Source: Haplosporangium gracile
Lineage: Eukaryota > Mortierellomycota > Mortierellomycetes > Mortierellales > Mortierellaceae
Length of the DNA stretch: 38,594 bases
Assembly (NCBI GenBank): GCA_015499985.1
Contig: JAAAUF010000343.1
Location: 1 to 38,594 of the forward strand
Direction of reading: 5' to 3'
Numbering within the stretch: position 1 is the first letter of the stretch; every line of letters begins with the position of its first letter. A program made the position numbers and the translations under genes. Below, piece after piece: positions 1 through 12,000 of the stretch. The notes beneath the pieces were generated by a model that searched no databases, had not been told where the DNA came from, and saw nothing but the letters and a program-made list of their open reading frames with translations.

Positions 1-38
1 GCAACAACAACAACAACAGCAACAACAATAACAACAAA
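1..38 (+). repeat. CAA-rich leader of the first gene
   Basis: The bases just before the first start codon are almost entirely CAA/CAG/AAT triplets. This is probably the end of a 5' untranslated leader, since unstructured CAA-rich leaders are common in fungi. It is cut by the window edge, so the promoter is not visible. Confidence 0.6.
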
Positions 39-848
39 ATGACTACCTCTCCCTCAACCCAGTTCATTGCTTTCTTTGGCGCCACCGGCGGATGCACAAA
101 CGCCTGTCTCGTCCACACTCTCAACGCCGGATTCCATGCCACCGCCCTCGCTCGCACTCCGTCCAAGCTGACCGACATGCTCCTTGCCCAGGGTCTTAGT
201 CAGTCCATCATCAACACCCAGCTCACCATTGTCAAGGGCGACATTGCCGACATCCACGCCATCAAGAACGTCCTCACCAACAACTCTAACGACACTGTCA
301 ACATTGCCTCCCAAATCATCTCGGGAATCGGAGGCACCCCTCAGATGCGTATGTCTCTCTCCAAGCCCATGACGATCGACAACCCCGAGATCTGTGCAAC
401 TGCCACCAAGAACATTATCCAGTCCCTCCAAGAGATCTACGCGTCTCACCCATCGAAAACCCACCACAGACCCTCGATCACTGTCATCTCGACCACAGGT
501 GTCTCGGATGTGCGCGAGGATGTCCCCTATGGCTTCCGTACCTTTTACCATGTTGTCCTGGCGGACCCTCACAAGGACAAGAAGGTGATGGAGGACCTGG
601 TTGTCGCGAATGCATCTCCCGCAACAGGTGTGTTCCGAGGCGCAGTGATCATTCGACCTAGTCTCTTGAAGGGCGACCAGAATGTCAAGGGAGGCAAGGG
701 GTGGCAAAAGGTCAAGGTCGGAGTGGAGGACAAACCCGCGGTGGGATACACGATCCACCGCGCCGATGTCGGACAGTGGATCTGTGAGCAGATTGTCAAG
801 ACTGGAGGCGAGAGTCGCTTCGGTCAGAAGGTCACGCTCACTTGTTAG
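39..848 (+). CDS. NAD(P)-binding Rossmann-fold protein (atypical SDR / NmrA-like)
   Basis: Single-exon gene of 269 residues starting at an ATG right after a CAA-rich leader. After the first strand (residues 9-13, IAFFG) it has the glycine-rich dinucleotide loop GATGGCT (about 14-20). An acidic residue after the next strand (KGDIAD, about 66-71) and a central STTGVSD strand (about 151-157) follow the atypical short-chain dehydrogenase pattern. The length fits stand-alone NAD(P)H-binding proteins of 220-280 residues. There is no signal peptide or membrane segment, so it is probably cytosolic. The classical YxxxK catalytic pair is not obvious, which fits atypical SDR or NmrA-like members that act as redox sensors or reductases. 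Substrate cannot be read from the sequence. Expression of this intronless gene is plausible because the reading frame is clean and ends in TAG at 846-848. Confidence 0.85.
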   Translation: MTTSPSTQFIAFFGATGGCTNACLVHTLNAGFHATALARTPSKLTDMLLAQGLSQSIINTQLTIVKGDIADIHAIKNVLTNNSNDTVNIASQIISGIGGTPQMRMSLSKPMTIDNPEICATATKNIIQSLQEIYASHPSKTHHRPSITVISTTGVSDVREDVPYGFRTFYHVVLADPHKDKKVMEDLVVANASPATGVFRGAVIIRPSLLKGDQNVKGGKGWQKVKVGVEDKPAVGYTIHRADVGQWICEQIVKTGGESRFGQKVTLTC

Positions 849-1055
849 AGCAACCATTTTCTTTTTTTTCCACAGCACCCCTTTTCTTTATCAGTTACAA
901 GTCCATTACACATGAGCATTAGATATTAAACGAACGAAAGCATTTTATATTGTAGCACAGTTGTGCATTTGAAGTCAATGGACAAAGACTCAAAGGAAGG
1001 GTCGACAGCAGCAGGCAAGATCAGCCGTTGGCTTGCTTAGCATTCGCCTCCTTGG

Positions 1056-1535
1056 TCAAGGTCCTCCGGCCGTTGGGATAAGGGAGATATGGTGGTGACA
1101 AGCATAGGGCCCGCCCTCGACGATGAGCTGCTTCACATGTGCAGCTTGAGAGTCCTGGCGGTATGCAAGTTGCATAAACAGCGGAGAAGCCAATCGCTGG
1201 GCGTCCTTGCTCTCTTCAAGGAAAGCCGAGTCAGGCTTGTAATCAATGAAAGGACATGGGCAAGATGGGAAAGAGTCACTCGGGATCATAGCCAGCGGGA
1301 CTTGTCGATGGGCCAAGGGCCTGAGCAGAGTACGGAAAAGAGCATGCCACTGTCAGTAGACTTAAAAGGAGGAGGCCAGATCTGGGTAGTCCAGGTACTT
1401 GCCCACTTGCAGAGCCAACTCTGTTGGGAGGAGGGACTGAATGATGATGACAGTGGTGGTGGTGTCAGGGGGAGTTGTGACCGTAGCGCTGGGGCTGACA
1501 GTGATCACACAGTCGGTGTTGGTGCTGACGGTCAT
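1056..1535 (-). pseudogene. F-box protein relic with in-frame stops
   Basis: Reading the minus strand from an ATG at 1535-1533 gives a Thr-rich start and then an F-box-like stretch: LPTELALQVGKYLDYPDLAS, followed three to seven codons later in the same frame by QWHALFRTLLRP. F-boxes of the family read LPxE...I..YL...DL......VC..W. Between the two halves lie TAA (1364-1362) and TGA (1355-1353); single-base changes would restore typical residues. The frame then runs on to a TGA at 1056-1058 and lacks the long leucine-rich repeat region expected of such proteins. I read it as a degraded and truncated F-box gene. An alternative is a 55-base intron (CAA|GTGGGC to CTGACAG) that removes the stops, but it would also delete half of the F-box. 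F-box proteins recruit substrates to SCF ubiquitin ligases. Confidence 0.5.
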
Positions 1536-1852
1536 GTTGGATGTGGCTCTTGAGAGATATCACAAATCAAGCCAAGTTTCGGATAAAATTGTCGTAGATA
1601 TTGGAGGGAGAGGACATTGCGGTGGGGTAAAAAGGGTGCTGAGTATGGAGGATGTGAAGAAGGAAGGTGCGAGCGCACTATGGAGTGTGAGGGCGAGGGA
1701 GAGGATGAAAAAAACCAGTTCTTGCCAATCAAAGTGTTCCTAGGAAGCGCATACAAAACAGTATCGCTACTGAAGGAGACAGAGCAAATGCCACATGGTC
1801 AATCGAGTCGGCGCAAACATAAAGATCAAAAATATGAAGTCACCAGGATTTA
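1536..1852. other. Intergenic stretch between F-box relic and PXA gene
   Basis: 317 bases holding the 3' flank of the PXA/Nexin_C gene and whatever remains of the promoter of the F-box relic. I see no RNA gene or conserved frame in it. Confidence 0.5.
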
Positions 1853-1854
1853 TT
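1849..1854 (-). terminator. AATAAA poly(A) signal overlapping the PXA-gene stop
   Basis: On the minus strand the gene ends CAA TAA TAA ATC, so the hexamer AATAAA overlaps the stop codon. Whether it is the signal actually used is not known; it may be coincidence. Confidence 0.35.
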
Positions 1855-4263
1855 ATTGGCGGTCTGGGTACACTTCTGGGGTGATCTTGGAAAGAAGCAA
1901 GTCCAGTGCAATGTACATCAAATGCTTATTACATTGCTTGTTCTGGAAGGGCTCCAGGGCTTCCCTTGCTGCCGCCAGATGGTGGACACCTTGTTCTCCA
2001 AAGAAAGTATCACGTATTATTGCTAATAGTTCAAAGCAACGAAACTCACGTTAGTTAGATGTCATCCCCCTGTACAAAAGACAAAAGACGCTCTGTGTAG
2101 ATGCTGTTGTTTCGTACCAGGCATGGTCCTGAGAATCCTGCGTTCGGCCTCACGACGTGCCTTTTCCATCTCGTCAACGCCGCGTGGTCTGGGAGGAGAC
2201 GATGTTGGGTCAGGCCACAATGCTCGTCGTCCTGCCTGAATATATGTCACCAGTCGTGGTTCCGCGAAAATCCAGTATACTCCATGCGCCAGTACACTAT
2301 CACACAGAACAGTGAAGAGAAATGTGCCGTGAAAGCATTAATTCCTAGTCAAAGTCATCGCAACTAAAAAAAGACAATCCAAAACTCAAGGCAGCGTTTG
2401 ATCTCACTCACCGGTCGATTGCTCCCCCTCCGAGGGTTCTAACAAGAGGCCAGCCCATCAGCTCCCACTGCCGCCAAATGACTTGGTTCCGCTCCTCGAG
2501 GTAAAAGATGTCTTTGACAAGTCGAAAGATCCCCGCCTCCAGTTCTGTGTGCTCCGGCTCATCGAGTTCTGCGTAGATCCAGGCTAGGGACTGTGAGACC
2601 AGAGTGATTTTACTGGGCAGGACAAGCATAAAGTTAAAAAACGCCACCAAAATTACGCTAAAGGGGACAAAGACATTGTTGATCATATAGGTGGTATATT
2701 CTGCTGGTGCCTTTGTCACTGCCCATGTGGCCTTTAACTTTAGCTTTGGCAGCATTCCTGGCTCGGGTTGTGAGCTCCTGTTCGGCGTCCGGCCTGGTGT
2801 GTTTCTTGTGGTGCTACTGTTGAAGTTGTTACTGGAGGAGGTTGATGACAGTCTCAAAGTAGCATCGCTCTTGGTCCTGTTAAAGGCGGGTATCTGCAGT
2901 GGTGGTTCCAGAAGAGGGGCATTTTGTGGCGAAACGGGAACTCTTCTGGCCGATGTGTTGCTTTGGGACGTTGTCGATTGACCCACGAGTGGGGCTGCTC
3001 TTGCTAAGCGATTTGATAGTACGTCGCCGTTTCGTTCAGACCGAGACAAGGGTGCCGTCGATTGTTTAATTGGTCGTGGGCGGTCGCCTGCGTTTTTTGA
3101 CGATGATGCAGCCGCCGCCGCTGCTGCTGCGAGACTAGATGTCTGGGCGTCCTGAAGTAAGTCGACCATTTCGTCCGTTGGATTGATGTTGGGTGTGGAC
3201 GACCTGTGTGTGAGCTTTGTTCTTCCTTTTGATCCCACTAGACTCGCGAGGAACGCCGAAAAGTTGTCATCCGAAGCATCCATTTGGTCCGCCGCCTTTT
3301 GAAGAAATGCCTCGTATTTTTCGTCCGTCGGCTCAAAGCCTTGCAACAGCTATGCAAGTTGAAGTAAAGAATGAAGTAAGAGTAGGAAATATAACGTCAA
3401 TAGTCACGAACTGAATAAGGCACCTATCTACGGACGACATCAGTTGAGAAGGAACATACCGTGTTGACGATGTAGTTGATCATGTCAGGCTCTGTCAGGA
3501 TCTCGACCAAACTCCTCAAGACAAGGCAGGCGAGGATTTCCCGGATAAGCCATCGTACACAGTCGGACTCATACTCTGCCTTGGGGAGTAAGATTCGCAA
3601 CAACTCATCCGCCAGCTGTCGGAGGTATTCCTTTTCTGATTCTTCGCCATCCTGAAGCGCAAAGTGGGGTTGTAGTCCATGAAAAATTGACTCGATTGTT
3701 TGGTTGGGAGCGTATGCTGTTTCCAGTTTCTGTGCTGCCTGCCTGTAGTCGACATAGTGCCTCCTCAGCACCTCCGGCACATCTAGCAGCAACAATCCCA
3801 CCCAATCAACCTACATGAAAAAAGGTGCGCGAGAGAGTAAGTCATCTATTACAGCTACTGCCTGAGATAGATCTTCCGCGCTAACAAAGTCCTGTTATTA
3901 TGTACAAGGGGTAATATAGTATACCTCTTGACTCCTACGCTCGAGTTCGCGCGCAATCTCAATGACGACGTTGACGACGGACGTGACGAGTTGTGGGTCG
4001 GAGGAGAAGGTCGAGTACCAGATCTGGATAAAATCGCGGACGAGGAAGGCGAGAAAATGGTATGCTTCGGCATCGAGGTCTGGATGGGGCTGATTCAGTA
4101 GCTGTGGGACGGGCTCTCTCTGTTGAATGTTCCTTGGGAAGAGGATGCGCAGGTAAGGTGCTGTTCCTGGCAGGTGACTAGGCTGCTTCGAATGCTTGCC
4201 TCTCCTTTGCTGCTGTCGTTGGTGTTGCGCTGACTGTGGTTGTGGTGGTGCCTGCTGCTGCAT
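1853..4263 (-). CDS. PXA domain / Nexin_C (sorting nexin C-terminal) protein, Mdm1/SNX13-related
   Basis: Five exons: 4263-3925, 3810-3460, 3349-2412, 2296-2118 and 2022-1853, giving 658 residues with all phases closing. The start has a Gln/Pro/His-rich segment (residues 1-40). Residues about 45-230 form a PXA domain, with the landmark VDW at the second exon start. A Ser/Ala-rich linker with an eight-alanine run (about 304-311) follows, then a hydrophobic segment (about 456-475) that may insert in a membrane. Residues about 500-650 match the sorting nexin C-terminal domain: GWPLVRTLGGGAIDR, YIQAGRRALWPD, AERRILRTMP, LFQ-type FGEQGV and NKHLMYIALDLLL. PXA/Nexin_C proteins such as Mdm1 and SNX13/14 act at ER-endosome or vacuole contacts. 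This one lacks the PX and RGS domains those have, like short fungal PXA proteins. It ends at TAA 1855-1853. The last exon is too short to be noticed by frame length alone; I placed it because its sequence completes the Nexin_C domain. Confidence 0.85.
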
Positions 4264-6291
4264 TGTCGTCCTGGGGGGGAAATTCGACTCTGAGGGTATG
4301 ATGATGTACAGGTAAAAGCAAACTGCGAAAGAAAAAAAATAAAGAGTGCGACTACAGGCGTTCTCTTCAGAAAAAAAGGAAGAGAAATCCCAGGACACGG
4401 TCGGTCCTCAGCTCAGCTCAGCAGGTCAATTGCAAGGAGACAAGAAGCAAAAAGCTGTCAGGTGACAATTGGCAGAAACCACCTCTTTTGCACTTCTTGA
4501 TGATGTGATCACGCAAGAGATGAGCTGATCTCACAACAATCGCATACACATCCACTATGGCACACATACATACATACACACACACACTTACAAACACTTT
4601 GCTGTTTTTTCATTCTTTTCTTTTGTTTTATTATTGCTATTGGCATTAACATTATTCATGGCTACGACGACAGCTTGAGGCAGATACACCTTACCGATAT
4701 GATGGGGAGATCTACTGCCATTCGATGACACGAAGAGAAGAGAAACGAGACAAAGGTAAGCCGCTTGCTTTCAAACATACACACGTAGAGTGTGATTCAT
4801 TCTCATTGTTTCTGTAAAGTTAAGGCATCAGTTGGGTGCAATCCTATCAACACTGTGATTCAGGCGGTAATTCCAGCTTTAATTGCGTTGGTATCATCTT
4901 GTGCCGACTTGGGGGAAAGAAAATTTGAAAAGGATGATGGGAGGATACATACCAATTGAGACTACGGCGGGCTCGCCTGGACAGTGAAAGGATAGGGATG
5001 TAGAAAAATGGATTGGGGGGAAGGAAGAAGGGAAGGAGTGAACATTTTTTTTTCCAGCCTCGACCGGACTTTTTATACGTGCTGAAAAAGCCACCCAAGA
5101 CAAACAACAACACAATAACAACCCGCGACTTTTTTTTTTTCTTATTCTCTCGAGAAAATGAAACTAACGTATTCTGTTGTTCGCGTCCAGAGGCGTAGTT
5201 CGCGTAAACAGACTCACATTTGATTAATTAGATGGCTTGGTCGGTACGTGTTTCCACACTCACAGATCTGTAGTCAAAGCAAAAGCAACTGGTTCTTGGA
5301 TACTCACGACCAGTCTAGTTTAGTAGATGTGGAGCAAGGATACACCATGACTGCACTGCCTCTCTCCACCACCATCTAACAGTAACAACAGCATCAAGCA
5401 AACAACAACAATGCACGCCAGGCAATACAGTCGACTCTAGCATCATGGTTAAAAATAAACACACACTCTGTTACTGTCAGTTTGACCCTTTTGTACCAAG
5501 GAATAACAAAAGGAGGAAAAAAAGAAATGGGATGGTTCCTTTTTCGTTTTTTTCTGGCGTGATAGCAGGCTTGGGGCTATGTGCATCGAGGAATGGAGGT
5601 ATATTATCGACGAGTGATTGCACTGCCTCGTGTGAAATATCATTAGTCCCGTCAAGGTTTAAAGTCATACCCGTCCACCTCCACCGGGGTCCTATCGTGC
5701 GCCAACTGGTGATTTATTGCCTTTGCATGTATTTTATTTTTGCTGTCTGTGCCATTTTGGAGTTGCAATTGCTTTGTCCATTCGTCCAGTGGCGAGCGTT
5801 GACGCAGCAAACAACCAATGGCCAATATCAATACATCGGCGAGATAAACATAGTGCACACCCGTTCAGACAAAAAACAAGAAAAGAAAAAGAAAAGGGGC
5901 CTCATATGCTCCTTCTTCAATGTGCATTTTACCACCCTTGCCAGTTATCCTCTGCAAGCATATGGTCCAGCCCATTGCCCTAATGGGTCTGATACCACCA
6001 TTGTACTCTTGAGTTTGTTTTGTTTATGCTCTGCTTGCGCCCTTTGCCCTCACTCACTCTCTCTCTTTTTTTTTTTTCTTGTCCCTCAACAATAACAACA
6101 GCCTCTTCTTTTTTCGACTTTCCCACCAGCAGCGCTCCTTTTGCGCCTCTTCTCCATCTTTACTTCACCTTTTCGCTCTTTCTTCACACACCTTGTATTC
6201 ATCCCTCAACTTCACTTCGACCTTCTCTCCACCTCTCCTCATTACAACTTTCCGAGAAAAAAGGCAAAAGACACGTCTTTTTTAGTCTCTC
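4264..6291. other. Divergent intergenic region between PXA gene and membrane-protein gene
   Basis: About 2 kb that must hold both promoters and leaders. The last 250 bases before 6292 are strongly CT-rich on the plus strand, as is usual for leaders and core promoters in this window. A CA/CATA microsatellite lies near 4558-4590. I see no convincing coding frame, tRNA or snRNA. Confidence 0.6.
4558..4590. repeat. CATA/CA microsatellite
   Basis: Short run of CATA units passing into CA units, with no coding context. It lies about 300 bases upstream of the PXA-gene start codon, within that gene's promoter region. Confidence 0.8.
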
Positions 6292-8723
6292 ATGGCGTCT
6301 CCTGCCCTCGCCGCGTGCGCAGTCCAAGGCAACTCCATCTACCTCTACTACCACTCAGACATAAGACCCTCCACCAAGCCCTTCTTCGTCCTCTCTCCAC
6401 TACCCTTTTCCTCTTCTTCGGGCTCCAACGCCGGTTCTCCTACAGCACCCTCGAGATCCATCAGCCCATATATCCCTTCTTCTCTCTCACAAACAAACAA
6501 CTATGGTCAGGACGACACCACCACCAGCAAAAGCGACGACGAGAAGGCCCTTGCTACCGTCAATGATATTGGTCCGACTCCCAACAGCGGCAACGGCAGC
6601 GGTGTCCTCTATTATCAACTCCTGACCATCTCTAATTCGGATCCCAGCTTAAGAGGCTTTAGAAGCCAGTCGTCCAGTCTAAGCATGGCCACGACATCCT
6701 CCTTTGACGACCTTACAGGCAACAATCGACATGGTCTCCTACTGGCCTTCAATCAAGTATCTCCAACGTTACCTCTCCTCGTCCGACTGACCCCACAATC
6801 TCCAGCCATAGGAAGCGGACAAAACTCTTTCGTGGATTCCACTTGGGCATTCAACACTGTCCAACAACCAATGACGCCGTTTGGAACACAACTCAGGCTC
6901 GCGGCGAGTGCCTCTGCACCTGAAGGATCCACTGTCTACCAACTGTTTACAACTCAAGTGAGCCCTGTGCTCCAACTCGGCAGATACGATGTCGCCGGGG
7001 AGGTGGTGTCGCGTTTGAGCGGCGATATTCCGATTCAAGGTGATGGGAATCCAGTCATGATCAAAGTGACAAACAGTTCAGGCCTTGACGTGGCTATCAT
7101 TGGCGTCTCGAGTGTAATTCTTAGTCCCTCTTCAACAGTAATTCAATTTGTTAATAGCACTGGCTTATCGTATGAAGTAAGTGCTCTTTTAAACGTTGCC
7201 ATTTCATATATCATTTTTTTTGCCACCATCGACGGCCACCATGCTTACAGTTTGCATGAACTTAACAAGACCTATTCCTGATGTTCTCCTCGCATAGATG
7301 ACGATCAGAGGAACGCCATACGATGCTTTAGCATGTTACACTAGTGGTAAGAGAAGATACGCTCTCGTTTTGTCAGGCAATTTTATGAAAAATGGACGAC
7401 TCTCTGAACAACCACATGGCGCTCTTCTGCGTCTCTTATTCTTTTAGCCAACGGACAGATTATCAAAGCTAAGGAATACAGCATCGAAACCATCACGTAT
7501 GACCTATTCAGCCCTCCTAGCAATTGGGCATCTCGCTTATCCTCAAAGTCATTGCTCTTGCCTTCACCTATCCTTGCCTGCACTACCATCGGGAATACCC
7601 TTTACACTGTCCTTGAAGGTATTGTACACCTTTCTGTGTTTTATTGTTAATATGGTTTACACAAAGTATGGATTGCAAAGAAAAAAAGAGAGCGCTTCTC
7701 ATGCATTATCGGCTTATTTTATTGATTAGGTTCACTTTTTGTGTAAAATTGCAACGTACAACTCACACAATGCACATGCTTTCTTACGTTTACATAGGAG
7801 ATTCTGACGGGATGCCAAAGGTATTCACCGCGGACATGACCTCTAACAACGACTGGTCCTGGCACGAACGTAGGCTATACAATTCCGACAACGGCAGCAG
7901 TGGTAGGGGCGACGGCACTGTTGGAGATATCTCGATGGATCGCAATGGGGGTAACAGTGGGCTTTCTTCGGGAGCGATGGTGGGGATTGTGGTGATCGCG
8001 ATCGGGGTTGTTGTGCTTGGAGGGGTTGCATTCTGGTTCTTGAGGAGGCGTCAGCGAGCCGCAAAGGATCTGAAGGCGCTTAATGGGCGGGTGGACAAGG
8101 TTACGGTGCGGCCACCACCGCCAGGTACGGGAGTAGTACCAGGACAGCTACAGCAGGGGTATTCGGCTACGTATGCAGTAGGACCACCACCACCACCACC
8201 ACCACCATCAGGATTTGTGTCAATGAGCCCACAGTTGAGTTACCACCAGCAAGTACCATCATCTGCAGCTGGATGGACAACTGCCGTCTACCCACCATCC
8301 AGTCGACCAGGGGAACATATCCCCATGGTCGCGTCTTCCTTAACAACCGCCCCACCAGCACCACTCAACCATTCCAATATGATGTGCTCCTCTGCGGCAT
8401 CCTCAATCCCCTCAACACCCGTCTACTCCCCAACCATGGTCGGCGACAAGCAGGAACTGACCAGCGAAGATACGACCATCCTACCGGCCTCCTCTGCCGT
8501 TGGCTATCATCAGAGACCATCAACGGCCATGTCTCATAACTCGCACCAGGGCGGGTCAAGTAACACGCTTCTGGGCGCCGCGTCCCCGTCCTCAGCAAGG
8601 AGTGACAGCAGGATGCAAGAGATGTTCTCGCCTGCGCTTGCGAATGCTCAGTTGATCTTGCAGAGGTCTCAGTCGCCCCCGAACCAGACTTACCAGGAAC
8701 TACAACAGCCTTACCATCGGTGA
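6292..8723 (+). CDS. Hypothetical single-pass membrane protein with proline-rich tail
   Basis: Four exons: 6292-7176, 7298-7346, 7448-7618 and 7798-8723, giving 676 residues. I do not recognise a named family. Residues 1 to about 415 are Ser/Thr-rich with recurrent short beta-type stretches (for example CAVQGNSIYLYYHSD near the start and LACTTIGNTLYTV in exon 3), which could be a beta-propeller-like or mucin-like outer domain. A Gly/Ser stalk leads to one clear transmembrane helix (about 428-450, GAMVGIVVIAIGVVVLGG...) followed by RRRQR, so the rest should be cytoplasmic. The cytoplasmic tail of about 220 residues has an eight-proline run and further PxxP motifs, possible SH3 or WW ligands. 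No signal peptide precedes the outer domain at the chosen ATG, so either a 5' exon is missing or the helix acts as a signal anchor. A cell-surface sensor or adhesin is a guess from architecture only. Confidence 0.75.
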
Positions 8724-8887
8724 AACGACACATAGCAACAACTCATATACCCCTCGACTTTTTATAGTCCTCTTATCCTACTTTTTTCATCGATTTTCGC
8801 CTCATGCCCTACCTTCCTTCCTCCTCCCTTCCATTCAATATTTCGTTTCATTCACATATTATTCATATAGTACAGGACCATGTGTTT

Positions 8888-8893
8888 AATAAA
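8888..8893 (+). terminator. AATAAA poly(A) signal of the membrane-protein gene
   Basis: AATAAA lies 165 bases after the TGA at 8721-8723, in an AT-rich stretch before the convergent OPT gene whose stop is at 9006. The two 3' ends are only 282 bases apart. Confidence 0.5.
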
Positions 8894-9005
8894 ATAACAG
8901 AAAATTACACAAACAACAAGCAACAAACAAACAAACGAAATGTCGACATCTAAATAAATTATCTAATCAACCACCACCACCCCCTGTTTCAACACTTCAA
9001 CATTC

Positions 9006-12000
9006 TCAGTTGTACCCATCGCCCACCCCACATTTCTCAGGATTCGTTGCATCATTCCCCAACCAACCGGGGAACTCAACCGCCCCCTTAAGGATCAAAG
9101 AAAACACCACAAAGATCGCCATATTACAAATCTGTGTCCCCGCATCAAGGGCAGCTGCAAGGACAAACGTATACCTCCGCCACCATTCGTGACGAAACCG
9201 CAGGACCAGGAACGCGAAAATGAAGGCGACGAGCCCGGCAGAGGTGACAAATGATGCGGGTGCTTGAGGAACGAAACTGGCGCCGACGCAGATGAGTGGG
9301 GTGTTGATGAGGTGCCATGGGACCCGTCGAAGGCGGTTGTCCCAGACGCTGTCTGGATGGCCGTAGTATATGTGTGGTGGTGATGGCATTGGAGGAGGTG
9401 ATGAGGGTTGAGAGTTGATGGCGGTAGGGTCGGCAGATTTGTCTGTCGAGACCTTGTCCTGTCCAGTGCTGGTACTCTTATGGGCACCACCGCGGCGGTA
9501 GACAAATGACCAGCACCCACCTGCATGTCCAGCCTCCAAATTCTTGGCCATCATACTGTCCTCCGACTCCGGCCCCGCCACACCTCCTAGACCACCCCTC
9601 CCAATATTCTGCATCCGAGCCTGTCCATCAATTACCTCCTCACCAGTCGACGACAGCTCTGTAGGAGCAGCAGAAGCAGTGAGACAAGTACAATTAGGCA
9701 AAAAGAAGAACCAAGAGTCACCCTTGCACATGGTCCCAAAGGGCGGATAATGGCGGTACATGACATAGAACGGGATCGGGATGACGATCCCAATCAGAAA
9801 ACAGTACGGCAAGTAATAGTAGATCGATCCTTGTTCAAACAGCCGTTTGGGGGAGATGGCGCCCCACAGGAGAGAGGCCGAGAAGAACAAATCCAAGTTC
9901 CTGAATGACCATCCACTATTCATCATAAATGAGTGAGCAATCAACAACGGACGGCGGTGTTAGCCATAAAACCTCAAAACACCTTACCATACAAACAGCC
10001 CATATACACCCATAAAACAAAAAGGTGAGGCTAGTTATTTACCTGCGTGGGTTGGCATCAAAGAGAGCGTCGCGGTTATGCTGCAAGACCCAGTCCAAGA
10101 CCTGAAGGTTGACAAAGGCCCCCACAAGGGTACCATAGATCACCGTGATAAAGATTTTGCGTGGCGGGACCTTCATATAGTGGCCCAACTTAAACGCCTG
10201 TGTCAGATTCAAACACTGGTAGAGCGCCATGTAACTATAGCACTTGAACACCGAGTTTCCCAGCTGGTTCCCAGCTATATTACATGTTGCAGGTGGAGAA
10301 CAGTCGATAAATATGTTAGTCTTCCATGTGTGAGGCCCTCAAGTATCATACAACTACATTTATCACGGCGAAGAGAGTAAGGAAACTTACGCAAGACGTA
10401 GCCACAAATAACCTCACTGAGAACGTTGAGACCAACTTGGGAGCTGGAAAGGGCTTGGATGATGGCCATGGGGATGGCAAACACAGCAGCCAGGACCAGT
10501 GCCAAGATGAGAGCGTACACGGGCAGTCGGATGTCGGAAGTGATACACACAAGTACCGCCATCATAAAGCATATCACAAACAAGATACCGAACCACCATC
10601 CTGGAATCTTGTTAAACAAAACGTTAATGAAGAACAGGTCAGAAAACGTCCTTTTGGTTGGTATATGAGAAAACCTTATCCGCATTGGCGCAAAAAAAGA
10701 GTCTCTACCTCTGGGTAGGCGCGCATGAGAGCGGTATGGATATCCTCTGTACCAAACATCTCGGTCGGAATCTGGTCTCGATCCTCCACGCAGTGGTTAG
10801 ATCCCTGCCGTGAGGGACACCTAGACGACTGTCCAAGTCCTAAGGAGAACAGCGTATCCTGATGCTGATCTTGTTGCATTTGCTGTTGCTGGTATTGTTG
10901 CGATAGCTGACGGTAATGCGAAGACTGAGTAAAACTTCGTTTATCATCCACAGATCCCAGCCCAGAGATTACGCCCATCCCAGCACCGCCATCAGCCACC
11001 TCATTTCTTAACGGCATTGACTCACTGTTCCCCCGTCCTAACGGCGAGCCCTCCAGACCATTATACGCATGTCCCGGATCCGGGACGGATGCGTTCCCTG
11101 TAGTCCTCGACTGCGATGTCTCATGCTCAGATTCATACTGAGCTCCCTTGCCGAATAAGATCTTGAGAGACTGCGCAAATGGCGATGCATGGACGCGGTC
11201 GACTCTTCGTGTGAACCGTGTCTTAGCGATCAGCCAGATGTCAGATCCATAGTAGAGCGAGACGTGAACAAACGTCGCGATGACGGCCATGAAGCTAGTC
11301 CCGTAGGTGATGGCAAAGTAAGGCGTCATGATAATGGGCGAATAGTTCTTGTACATTGTGATGTTGAACGACAAATCCTTGTTGACGATCTGTGAGACAT
11401 CGTAGAGCTCGGAGCTGTTGTCGAAAAGGTTGGACGAGACGATTGGGTATGACATGGCGGACCAGTAGTCGGAAAAGTAGACAATCGGTGTGATTATCCA
11501 CAGCATGAGGATCAACCCCACGAAAAAGTTGCATTGTGCCCACTATGCATGCCCAAAAAAAAGTCAAATAAGAAAGTTAGCCCCGCAAACAAAAATTTTG
11601 CCACCTAAAACCATTATGCTCAAGAAATAGACTTACCCAAGGTGTGAAGAGAGGACCGACACCGCTGATGATGGACCAGTCAAGCGAGATGCACCCCATG
11701 CCAAGGCCCATGTACCCACTGCCCAGCTTTCTCAACACATTATTCGAGGGGTTGATCCAGCAGAGGAGAGCCATCGACGTCAAGACCGGCATAAACATCC
11801 TGGGGAGCCATTGATAGATGAACACTGCAAAGAACGCGTACCAAAACAGCTGCATCCGCGTGAACCACCGAGTCAAGACCTTGTGTTCGTGCAACGTGTT
11901 ATACAGTGATACATTTACAAGTGTCGCTGGCCAGATCATCACCGAAGGCTTGATCACATAGTCGAACAAGAGCCATGCCTACAAAAAAAAAGGGGGGAAT

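Noticed and set aside
54..878. Long open frame of 274 residues on the minus strand across the first gene
   Set aside because: It is antisense to a clear NAD(P)-binding protein, has no family features, and is a codon-bias shadow.
5445..6095. 216-residue plus-strand frame before the membrane-protein gene
   Set aside because: Cys/Phe/Leu-rich peptide produced by T-rich and CT-rich spacer; no domain, and no joinable splice path into the next gene that I could support.
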